From NCBI GenBank assembly GCA_002352055.1, contig DEHS01000092.1, positions 116,018 to 123,168 of the forward strand: a stretch of DNA of 7,151 nucleotides, written 5' to 3'. Below are positions 1 through 5,195 of the stretch, piece after piece. The stretch is from Legionellaceae bacterium UBA2794. Lineage in GTDB: Bacteria > Pseudomonadota > Gammaproteobacteria > Legionellales > Legionellaceae. How positions within the stretch are numbered: position 1 is the first letter of the stretch; the number at the start of each line of letters is the position of its first letter. Below the pieces are notes generated by a model. It made no database searches. It saw only the letters and a list, made by a program, of their open reading frames with translations, and had not been told where the DNA came from. The position numbers and the translations under genes are program-made.

Positions 1-179
1 GTATTAATGCAGGTGATTTGATTGCAGAGACCGCATTGGCAATTGAGATGGATTGTGATGTAGAGGACATCGCCTTGACCATTCATCCTCACCCCACACT
101 ATCCGAAACGATAGCTCAGGCTGCTGAAGCTTTTGAAGGTACGATTACCGATCTTTATATGCCTAAAAAGAAAAAATAA
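1..179 (+). CDS. lpdA: Dihydrolipoamide dehydrogenase (E3), C-terminal fragment
   Basis: This is the last 58 codons of a gene that begins before the window; the reading frame starts at base 3 and stops with TAA at 177-179. LpdA is the FAD-dependent E3 component that reoxidises dihydrolipoyl groups of the pyruvate and 2-oxoglutarate dehydrogenase complexes in the cytoplasm. The fragment carries the dimerisation-domain signature HPHPTLSE, which supplies the His-Glu pair that completes the active site of the partner subunit in this family (HAHPTLHE in E. coli). Preceding residues LAIEMDCDVEDIALTIH and following FEGTITDLYMPKKKK also match the E. coli C-terminus closely, including the lysine-rich end. 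The family identity is very clear. Which complex it serves cannot be told because neighbouring E1/E2 genes would lie outside the window. Confidence 0.95.
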   Translation, partial: INAGDLIAETALAIEMDCDVEDIALTIHPHPTLSETIAQAAEAFEGTITDLYMPKKKK

Positions 180-212
180 TTAGAATAACCGTTTAATCTG
201 ATCAATGTAGTG

Positions 213-241
213 CCCTGTCATGCAATAAATGAATGACAGGG
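213..241 (+). repeat. Perfect 9-bp inverted repeat (hairpin) between lpdA and rimI
   Basis: CCCTGTCAT at 213-221 is matched by its exact reverse complement ATGACAGGG at 233-241, with an 11-base loop. The stem can be extended by GTG/CAC if one bulged A at 242 is allowed. No run of T follows on either strand, so it does not meet the usual picture of an intrinsic terminator. It may be a 3'-end stabilising structure for the lpdA transcript or a weak or Rho-assisted terminator. The rest of the 101-base gap shows only the rimI ribosome binding site (AGGGGAAGGG at 271-280) and no convincing promoter. Confidence 0.5.
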
Positions 242-280
242 ACACAACGGAACATTTAAAATATTAGCGCAGGGGAAGGG

Positions 281-745
281 ATGATTCTCAACATTCGTCA
301 TATGAAGGATTCTGATATAGACAATGTATATGCTATAGAAACCGATGTTCATATAGCTCCGTGGAGTCGTGATATTTTAAGAGATTGTGTCCTGGTAGGT
401 TACGATTGTCGTGTCTTGGAGCTTAACAATGGTGATTCACCTATCTTAGGCGGGTATATTATATCCCGTTTGAGTGAAAATAATTGCCATATATTAAATT
501 TTTGTATCGCCAAGCCCCTGCAATCAAAGGGATTAGGAAGAAAATTACTACAAACCATGATTTATTCTTTATCAAAATTTACTCATGTAGATTCTGTTAT
601 TTTAGAAGCCCGACCCAGTAATAGAGCTGCCTTACATCTATACACCTCAGTAGGATTTCAAAAAATTGAAATTAAAAAGGACTACTATAAAGATAAAGAT
701 CATGTTGAAGACGCAATATTATTAAAGAAATTAATTGCGAGATAA
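281..745 (+). CDS. rimI: Ribosomal-protein-alanine N-acetyltransferase, GNAT family (RimI)
   Basis: The 154-residue protein is a single GNAT domain, close in size to E. coli RimI (148 residues). RimI transfers acetyl from acetyl-CoA to the N-terminal alanine of ribosomal protein S18 in the cytoplasm. Seen here: an N-terminal APWS (residues 26-29) equivalent to FPWS of E. coli RimI; the acetyl-CoA pyrophosphate loop Q81-SKGLG-R87; and the RimI signature LEARPSNRAALHLYTSVGF (about 108-126). In the last, E109 and Y121 have the same 12-residue spacing as the catalytic Glu103 and Tyr115 described for Salmonella RimI. The end VEDAILL also matches. The ATG is preceded by a purine-rich ribosome binding site ending next to it, GGGGAAGGG. 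It may be cotranscribed with lpdA, since no own promoter is obvious. Other GNAT activities are possible but the signature favours RimI. Confidence 0.9.
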   Translation: MILNIRHMKDSDIDNVYAIETDVHIAPWSRDILRDCVLVGYDCRVLELNNGDSPILGGYIISRLSENNCHILNFCIAKPLQSKGLGRKLLQTMIYSLSKFTHVDSVILEARPSNRAALHLYTSVGFQKIEIKKDYYKDKDHVEDAILLKKLIAR

Positions 746-928
746 ACTATATTATTTTGATACCTTTAGAAGAGCCTTATTTGCGCATGATAACGATTTT
801 TTATGTATGAAATATACACAAGATTAAAACTTAAATACGGAATTAGAATTAATTCATAAATGACAAGTTTAATAATTTTAAGGTATTCTGAAATACTAAT
901 GTTATTTTAATCTCAACGGAGTGAAATT
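746..928. other. AT-rich intergenic region, 183 bases
   Basis: No open reading frame of note and no strong hairpin lies here. The sequence is very AT-rich. The only structure I can support is a weak promoter candidate near its right end, listed separately. No T-tract terminator for rimI is visible just after its stop codon. Confidence 0.5.
860..889 (+). promoter_or_regulatory. Candidate sigma70-type promoter for the 929 gene
   Basis: ATGACA at 860-865 (5 of 6 to TTGACA) is followed after 18 bases by TATTCT at 884-889 (4 of 6 to TATAAT). This would start transcription near 896, about 33 bases before the ATG at 929. An overlapping TACTAA at 894-899 is an alternative -10. The region is so AT-rich that chance matches are expected, so this is only a candidate. 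Confidence 0.3.
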
Positions 929-1561
929 ATGAATGCTGCTATGGCTGGTACTATATATTTAATAATGATACTTTTTTCTGTATCATCTCATGCTGACGTA
1001 GCATCTCCGTCAGGAAACTCTTTTCAATCAGTATGCATCGACTCCTGGATGAAAAAAAGCGATCAAATAAAAGATAAAGTGGATTATAAAAATTTTGGTG
1101 AAAAATATTGTAGCTGCGCGGCAACTCAACCTTTGAGTAGTGATGTAGAAATTAGCAAAGCAATTCAAACGTGTATGTCCCAGACTTTATTGCATGATGC
1201 AATGGATTCTTTGGAAGAGGAAGTCGGTTTATCTGAAGCCAAAGCTACTGACATTGATGAATATTGTAATGATAGATGGGATCTGATTTATCCTGATAAA
1301 TCTGATGAAGCTAAAAAAATAACTACAGCTTATTGCAGTTGTGCAAATCCCAAATTAATGGATCTTATTAAGCATTCAGACAATCAAACAGACAAACAAT
1401 ATAACGATGCAATAAATTCAATTGCTGCTTCTTGTTCGGGCATTGTTCAACAGTCAACGCCCTCTGATCAGACTCAACCTGATTCAAATATTCCTGCTAT
1501 AAATCAACCGAGTACTACGACTAATCCAGTACAGCCTAACGAAAGTCAAAATTTGCAGTGA
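929..1561 (+). CDS. Secreted protein with two copies of a four-cysteine CxDxW/YCSC module; function unknown
   Basis: I do not recognise this family. The 210-residue product starts with a hydrophobic stretch ending in SSHA (residues 19-22) followed by DVASP, a good Sec signal peptide with cleavage after A22, so it is probably periplasmic or secreted. The mature part holds exactly eight cysteines in two repeated modules. Module 1 is C36-I-D-S-W40, then Y60-C61-S-C63-A, then C82. Module 2 is C113-N-D-R-W117, then Y135-C136-S-C138-A, then C169. Each module could form two disulfides or bind a metal. The tail from about residue 175 is rich in Pro, Gln, Asn, Ser and Thr and looks disordered. The ATG at 929 has GGAG at 918-921 with 7-base spacing; Met5 is a less well placed alternative. 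It stands alone between rimI and a convergent gene, so context gives no functional clue. Confidence 0.8.
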   Translation: MNAAMAGTIYLIMILFSVSSHADVASPSGNSFQSVCIDSWMKKSDQIKDKVDYKNFGEKYCSCAATQPLSSDVEISKAIQTCMSQTLLHDAMDSLEEEVGLSEAKATDIDEYCNDRWDLIYPDKSDEAKKITTAYCSCANPKLMDLIKHSDNQTDKQYNDAINSIAASCSGIVQQSTPSDQTQPDSNIPAINQPSTTTNPVQPNESQNLQ

Positions 1562-1594
1562 TTTTTAGCTTTCTGACGGTCCATTTAACTGGAA

Positions 1595-1621
1595 CCCGTA
1601 TTACGCTATTGCTAATACGGG
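1595..1621 (+). repeat. REP-like hairpin 1 (forward unit); possible terminator of the 929 gene
   Basis: CCCGTATTA at 1595-1603 pairs exactly with TAATACGGG at 1613-1621. Inside the loop a GC/GC pair (1605-1606 with 1611-1612) leaves a single bulged C at 1604 and a TATT tetraloop. It is followed after six bases by the T-rich TTTATTTTT at 1627-1635, so for transcripts of the 929 gene it could act as an intrinsic terminator. It is closely related to the unit at 1644-1671 in opposite orientation. Confidence 0.7.
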
Positions 1622-1643
1622 CTACCTTTATTTTTGTGAGTAG

Positions 1644-1671
1644 CCTGTATTAGACGAAGTCGTAATACAGG
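1644..1671 (-). repeat. REP-like hairpin 2 (reverse unit)
   Basis: CCTGTATTA at 1644-1652 pairs exactly with TAATACAGG at 1663-1671. The inner GAC/GTC (1653-1655 with 1659-1661) closes a three-base loop and leaves one bulged G at 1662. Read on the minus strand the unit is CC(T)GTATTA, bulged C, short inner stem, TAATACAGG, the same layout as the forward unit at 1595-1621. The two units therefore form an inverted pair like the BIMEs made of REP sequences. It lies between two convergent genes, a common site for such elements, and may help end transcription in both directions. Confidence 0.65.
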
Positions 1672-1745
1672 GATGTTAGGATACTTAGCATAACTTGTTG
1701 GGTCTTTTGAATCATTTAGCTCTTTTAAAGTGCTAATAATAGCCT

Positions 1746-2138
1746 CTAATAAATATCGCTTCCATTATCAGCAACTACCCGAGTATTCCTGCCGTAAATA
1801 ACCAGAATTTTTTGTCTGTTTTTTAATTTTAAATCCTCAGACTGTACTACGGATATGATGCTCCCAGAACTTAATTTAATAACATACTCGACGCCATGAG
1901 TTTGGTTGTAACCGTTATCAATAAAATTGCTCTGATTGTTTGCCCCACTCGTAGGAGTTTCAGTTGTTCGATGCAAATTCACGGAGCGTTTTGATATGAT
2001 CGTTCCTGGGATAACTTTTTTAATCTTACCAATTTCGTTTGCATCATATTCTCCAGGAGGTAATTCTTTCGTGCAGGCAGTTAATATGATGCTGGATATG
2101 ATTATTAATAATGATTGAAATACGGTTCTTTTATTCAT
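1746..2138 (-). CDS. Small SlyB/PCP-like outer-membrane lipoprotein lacking the glycine zipper
   Basis: The 130-residue product has a lipoprotein signal: MNKR, a hydrophobic stretch, and the lipobox L19-T20-A21-C22, so C22 should be lipidated. There is Thr rather than Asp at +2, which favours transport to the outer membrane. Two blocks look like the ends of SlyB/PCP lipoproteins: YDANEIGKIKKVIPGTIISKR (31-51, split as YDANEIGKIKK plus VIPGTIISKR), compared with Y-A-E-V-GTI-R in SlyB; and THGVEYVIKLSSGSIISVVQ (80-99) with QKILVIYG (109-116), compared with TQGVELEI...IMVVQ...QRVVL. Between them, where SlyB has a long glycine-zipper membrane segment, there is only a polar Ser/Thr/Asn-rich linker of about 25 residues. 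SlyB-type proteins stabilise the outer membrane; whether this one does is unknown. The ATG has GAG nine bases upstream. It lies downstream of deoC but across an 87-base AT-rich gap, so it is probably a separate unit. The homology is judged by eye. Confidence 0.75.
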   Translation of the reverse strand: MNKRTVFQSLLIIISSIILTACTKELPPGEYDANEIGKIKKVIPGTIISKRSVNLHRTTETPTSGANNQSNFIDNGYNQTHGVEYVIKLSSGSIISVVQSEDLKLKNRQKILVIYGRNTRVVADNGSDIY

Positions 2139-2170
2139 GATTAAATTCTCAAAGTTAAATGGTTTTAATT

Positions 2171-2200
2171 TTGTATTTGTTTCTGATTAAAAAAATACAA
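2171..2200. repeat. 8-bp inverted repeat in the AT-rich gap between deoC and the lipoprotein gene
   Basis: TTGTATTT at 2171-2178 pairs with AAATACAA at 2193-2200 across a 14-base loop. The gap (2139-2225) follows the deoC stop codon on the minus strand and precedes the lipoprotein ATG. The stem is almost entirely A-T and no T-tract follows on the minus strand, so it is a poor terminator. It could equally be part of the promoter or operator region of the lipoprotein gene. No clear -35/-10 pair stands out there. Confidence 0.3.
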
Positions 2201-2225
2201 TAATATTTTATATATACTATTTAAA

Positions 2226-2981
2226 TTATTTTAAAAGGTCACGTAATAAACTGCTTGCTCCAATTCGAAACCAACTCTTATCAATTGTTTTACTGAAGAA
2301 CAATTCAGCAAGGCTTGCATATTGAAGAGCTTGATAGGGTGTTTTGATTCCACCTGAAATTTTTATGCCACAATTGGAGCTCGAGTCCCGAATAGCACTT
2401 AAAATAGCAAAGGCTGCGGCTTGTGAAGCCCCTTGATTTATTTTTCCTGTTGAGGTTTTTAGAAAATCAGCCCCCATATCAATTAACTTTCTACTTAACT
2501 CATACACTGTTTCAACGTTATTAAAAGCACCCGTTTCCAGAATAAATTTTAATTTGAGTCGATTCTCTGAACATAATTTAGCAATTGCTTTGCAATGATT
2601 TAGAGCATAGTTTATATCACCCTCAAGGTAATGCTGGTAGGGTATGACATAATCAATTTCGGTAACGCCCAGATGCAGAGCTCTATCAATTTCATCCAGA
2701 CAACGTTCTACCGTATCGAGGCCACTGGGAAAGTTAATTACAGTAGCAATCCCGGTAACTGTAGAAAGGTTTTTAAAGTGCGATAATCGATCGATAAAAA
2801 CGCAAACAGCAGCAACTTCATACTTTTGCGCCAGTGTATTCATTTCTTCAATAGAATTACTATCGGCATGTTCATTTAACAGAGTTAAATCCATACACCT
2901 AATAATTTGAACGGGAGTTATTGATGGATTGGGAGTAACTATCGAATCCAGATATTGATTTAGATTTGTGGTGAATGTCAC
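2226..2981 (-). CDS. deoC: Deoxyribose-phosphate aldolase
   Basis: DeoC is a class I aldolase of the cytoplasm that cleaves 2-deoxyribose-5-phosphate to glyceraldehyde-3-phosphate and acetaldehyde, the last step in deoxynucleoside breakdown. The 251-residue protein is a TIM barrel with the expected active-site residues: D110 in EIDYVIPY (E. coli D102), the Schiff-base lysine K175 in DFLKTSTGK (E. coli K167), and K207 in GIKISGG (E. coli K201). CMDLTLLN near residue 30 and FRIGASSLLRDLL at the end are also typical. It stops right after that block and lacks the short extra tail found in E. coli DeoC (259 residues, ending in Tyr). The start is GTG at 2981-2979, which overlaps the punA TGA as GTGA; AAGGA six bases upstream supports it. 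The overlap suggests translational coupling to punA. Confidence 0.95.
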   Translation of the reverse strand: MTFTTNLNQYLDSIVTPNPSITPVQIIRCMDLTLLNEHADSNSIEEMNTLAQKYEVAAVCVFIDRLSHFKNLSTVTGIATVINFPSGLDTVERCLDEIDRALHLGVTEIDYVIPYQHYLEGDINYALNHCKAIAKLCSENRLKLKFILETGAFNNVETVYELSRKLIDMGADFLKTSTGKINQGASQAAAFAILSAIRDSSSNCGIKISGGIKTPYQALQYASLAELFFSKTIDKSWFRIGASSLLRDLLK

Positions 2982-3817
2982 GCAAGATCCTTAATAAATT
3001 CCTTCATCAACTGGTTCAGTTTATCTGCTGCACCGGATGCCATTTTAACCACTGAGTCATGACTATGGCTTGTTTTGGCAAGACCTGTGGCATAATTGGT
3101 GATCATGGCTATCACTGCGACCTTTAAACCACAGTGGTTAGCGACTAATACTTCAGGAACGGTTGACATTCCAACCGCATCAGCTCCAAGAACTTTAAAG
3201 GCCCGGATTTCTGCTGCAGTTTCATAATGAGGACCTAAAACAGAAATATACACACCCTGATTTAATTTAATTGCATTATTTTCAGCAACAGCTAAGAATT
3301 TGGTCTGCATGGACTTATCATAGGCATTATCCAGAGGATAAAATCTTGGTCCGAACTCTTCATCATTTGGTCCAATAAGCGGATTACTGGGCTGTAGATT
3401 AATGTGATCAGTTATTAACATTAACTCCCCTGGGCCCACATCTTCTCTAATAGAACCCGAAGCATTTGTCGCGATAAAATAGGTACAGCCTAATAATTTT
3501 AATGTTCTGACATAAGTTTTGACTGTTTCATAATGTTCAATACCTTCATAGGTATGAGCTCTTCCTTGCAGGCACACAACTCCCACACCATGCCAATAAC
3601 CTAGAATTAATTTCCCTCCATGGCCTTCTACTGTTACTTTGGGAAATCCTGGAAGCTCTTCATAATTTATTGCAACGGGCTGATCAAGTTCTTCAGCAAA
3701 TTGGCCTAAGCCTGATCCAAGAACTATACCTATTGTGGGAGTAAATGATGAATGCGCTTTCTTAATATAATCTGCTGCTAAGTGAGCCAGGTTCGTATGA
3801 GGTGCAGAAGTCAACAT
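2978..3817 (-). CDS. punA: Purine nucleoside phosphorylase, trimeric (inosine-guanosine) type
   Basis: The enzyme phosphorolyses purine (deoxy)nucleosides to the free base and (deoxy)ribose-1-phosphate in the cytoplasm. From the start chosen, it has 279 residues, usual for the trimeric class. The signatures are all present: phosphate-binding S35 in GIVLGSGLG; EGHGG (64-68); R86 and H88 in QGRAHTYEG; ATNASGS (116-122); Y198-E199 in GPHYETAAE; M217-S218 in VGMSTVPEV; and N241 in ITNYATG. E199 and N241 are 42 residues apart, as are the base-binding Glu201 and Asn243 of human PNP, which suggests a preference for 6-oxopurines (guanine, hypoxanthine). The ATG at 3817-3815 is four bases after the cdd stop, with GGA seven bases upstream. 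A longer frame to a TTG at 3868 would overlap cdd by about 47 bases and is unlikely. xapA is an alternative name for close relatives. It is not the hexameric DeoD type. Confidence 0.93.
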   Translation of the reverse strand: MLTSAPHTNLAHLAADYIKKAHSSFTPTIGIVLGSGLGQFAEELDQPVAINYEELPGFPKVTVEGHGGKLILGYWHGVGVVCLQGRAHTYEGIEHYETVKTYVRTLKLLGCTYFIATNASGSIREDVGPGELMLITDHINLQPSNPLIGPNDEEFGPRFYPLDNAYDKSMQTKFLAVAENNAIKLNQGVYISVLGPHYETAAEIRAFKVLGADAVGMSTVPEVLVANHCGLKVAVIAMITNYATGLAKTSHSHDSVVKMASGAADKLNQLMKEFIKDLA

Positions 3818-3821
3818 ATAA

Positions 3822-4226
3822 TCATCCAATTTTAGGTTTAAAGTTAAAGGCCAGAGGCAATAATTCAATCATAGTCATACTTTTAAGTACGCTATCTTTA
3901 TCGCATAAATAAATCATAGTGTCCGGTAAGGCAAATTCATTAATTTTTTGCCTGCACGCACCACAAGGTGAGCATAATAAATTATTCCCGGCCAAAACTA
4001 CAATACTTTTGATGGATTGTTCACCTGATGAAACCATAGAGCAAATGGCAGAGGCTTCGGCACACGAAGATAAACCATAAGAGCGGTTTTCTACGTTTAC
4101 TCCTGAATATAAATTATTTTGATTAGTACAGATGCAAGCTGCTACGGTAAATTGTGAGTAGGGTGCGTATGCGTTTACCAAAGTTAGGTTTGCTTTTTTT
4201 ATCATTTCTTTTATTTGTGCATTCAT
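3822..4226 (-). CDS. cdd: Cytidine deaminase, small tetrameric zinc type
   Basis: Cdd hydrolytically deaminates cytidine and deoxycytidine to uridine and deoxyuridine in the cytoplasm. The 134-residue length fits the small homotetrameric class (as in Bacillus), not the longer dimeric E. coli enzyme. Visible motifs are NVEN (44-47) for ribose binding, C55-A-E57 with the first zinc cysteine and the proton-shuttling glutamate, and PCGAC (87-91) with C88 and C91 as the other two zinc ligands. The near-N-terminal AYAPYSQFTVAA (19-30) is also typical. The ATG has GAGG seven bases upstream (4234-4237). It starts 15 bases after the membrane-protein gene and ends four bases before punA, so it is the second gene of a compact unit. 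Confidence 0.95.
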   Translation of the reverse strand: MNAQIKEMIKKANLTLVNAYAPYSQFTVAACICTNQNNLYSGVNVENRSYGLSSCAEASAICSMVSSGEQSIKSIVVLAGNNLLCSPCGACRQKINEFALPDTMIYLCDKDSVLKSMTMIELLPLAFNFKPKIG

Positions 4227-4241
4227 TTTGATGCCTCGTCA

Positions 4242-5096
4242 TTAAGGACAGGATATAACACTTATATTAGCTGGTTTTGAAGGAGTATTAGCTTGTTTTG
4301 AAGGAATATTAGCTTGTTTTGAAGGAATATTAGCTTGCTGTAGTGAACTTTGACAGAGAGCGAATTTAGTCTGCACTGGCTTTTGAGAATCCCTGGTGAC
4401 TCTTGGCTTGATTTTTTTCATTGGAGAAACTTCAAGTTGAAGGGATTTTTCTATCACATCATAGCTGGTTGAGGGACGGCATTGAGTTAGTTGCTTATGA
4501 TTCCCGAATTTAAATTCCATCCAATTTTCGGCTGCCAATAATACAGGACCTAAGCAAAGCAGAGTTGCTCCTATTAAAAGGGGTATTGAAAGAGGAGGGA
4601 ACATGATAATTAGTGTGGAACTAATTGCATTAATTAAAGCTGTCATTGCCATTGCTCTGGTATAGGCAAAATACTTTTCCTGGCGTGTTGCGGAGTAGTT
4701 TTCATCGTCCTGAGGAGGATTTTTCCACTTATGATATTCACCGGTGCACCATACCACATTACTGGCAAAAAACAGCCAAACCGCTGGGATGAATATAAGT
4801 GGAAGAACAATGGATATAATACTTAGAGTTGTTGCCATAAGCCCAAGAGATGCGGCGAGTAAATGCTGATCTTTAAATTGTGCAAACCCATACCACTTAG
4901 TTTCATCCCTCTCGTGTTCTTGTTGAAAGTGACTTGATATAAACCAGATTGTATAGCCTATACAATTAAGCAATAGGCTGACAAGGGTCAGGATAGGCGT
5001 GACAACCACAAAGGGTAGAAAACGAATTTTGGAAACAATAAATCCCGAGAAAAAAAAATAACTGCTCGCGTTACTTAATTTTTTGGATTTTATCAC
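4242..5096 (-). CDS. Multi-spanning membrane protein with C-terminal heptapeptide repeats; function unknown
   Basis: I do not recognise this family. The 284-residue product has long hydrophobic stretches at about 27-55, 78-117 and 149-189. The last two are each long enough to cross the membrane twice, so four or five passes are likely. Between them lie polar segments rich in aromatic and charged residues (HFQQEHERDETKWYGF at 56-71 and CTGEYHKWKNPPQDDENY at 117-134). From about residue 190 the protein is hydrophilic and ends in repeats: QANIPSK, QANIPSK, QANTPSK and a degenerate PANIS. The start is GTG at 5096-5094, with only a modest AAGAG upstream and no ATG before codon 87. A run of nine T at codons 13-16 is notable. 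It is the first gene of the apparent nucleoside salvage unit, 15 bases before cdd, and has its own upstream promoter candidate. It does not look like a known nucleoside transporter (NupC, NupG, Tsx). Confidence 0.75.
   Translation of the reverse strand: MIKSKKLSNASSYFFFSGFIVSKIRFLPFVVVTPILTLVSLLLNCIGYTIWFISSHFQQEHERDETKWYGFAQFKDQHLLAASLGLMATTLSIISIVLPLIFIPAVWLFFASNVVWCTGEYHKWKNPPQDDENYSATRQEKYFAYTRAMAMTALINAISSTLIIMFPPLSIPLLIGATLLCLGPVLLAAENWMEFKFGNHKQLTQCRPSTSYDVIEKSLQLEVSPMKKIKPRVTRDSQKPVQTKFALCQSSLQQANIPSKQANIPSKQANTPSKPANISVISCP
4266..4337 (-). repeat. 21-bp tandem repeat (about 3.4 copies) encoding QANIPSK
   Basis: On the plus strand the unit is ATTAGCTTGTTTTGAAGGAAT. Copies at 4287-4307 and 4308-4328 are identical; the copy at 4266-4286 differs at two positions, and a partial copy follows at 4329-4337. 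Each unit is seven codons, so gain or loss of a copy keeps the frame. Near-identity of the copies suggests recent expansion by slippage or recombination. Confidence 0.9.
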
Positions 5097-5122
5097 CAGA
5101 ATTAACTCTTGTTATGTTATTT

Positions 5123-5140
5123 TTTGGTCATATTACCTAA
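5123..5140. promoter_or_regulatory. 18-bp near-palindrome, candidate operator
   Basis: TTTGGTCAT followed directly by ATTACCTAA: the two halves match as inverted repeats at 7 of 9 positions. It sits downstream of the predicted transcription start (about +15 to +32) and upstream of the GTG at 5096, a plausible place for a repressor. The cognate regulator is not known. In such AT-rich DNA a chance match is possible. Confidence 0.3.
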
Positions 5141-5161
5141 TATCTTTTCGAAAATCCAGTT

Positions 5162-5190
5162 TTTATATCTTTCCCTCTTTATTTATTCAA
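5162..5190 (-). promoter_or_regulatory. Sigma70-type promoter for the membrane protein-cdd-punA-deoC unit
   Basis: On the minus strand TTGAAT (5190-5185; 4 of 6 to TTGACA) is followed by a 17-base spacer and TATAAA (5167-5162; 5 of 6 to TATAAT). Transcription would start near 5155, giving a leader of about 58 bases before the GTG at 5096. It is the best promoter-like pair in the window and lies in the 99-base gap after cpxA. No strong terminator separates it from cpxA, so readthrough from cpxRA is also possible. Confidence 0.55.
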
Positions 5191-5195
5191 TAATA

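Noticed and set aside
1717..1735. Small hairpin TAGC...GCTA before the lipoprotein gene end
   Set aside because: Only a 4-bp stem plus a mismatch and 3 more pairs, with no T-tract on the minus strand; too weak to call a terminator.
1936..2118. A 60-codon plus-strand reading frame opposite the lipoprotein gene
   Set aside because: It lies wholly antisense to a better supported gene with a clear lipobox, and it shows no domain. Its codons are the shadow of the minus-strand gene.
3818..3868. A 17-residue N-terminal extension of the purine nucleoside phosphorylase from a TTG
   Set aside because: It would overlap cdd by about 47 bases, has no family match, and the ATG at 3817 has a ribosome binding site and gives the usual length.
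4242..5096. The membrane protein as a Dot/Icm effector
   Set aside because: Repeats and unknown membrane proteins are common among Legionella effectors, but the C-terminus lacks an obvious Glu-rich signal and the gene sits in a metabolic operon, so I could not support the call.
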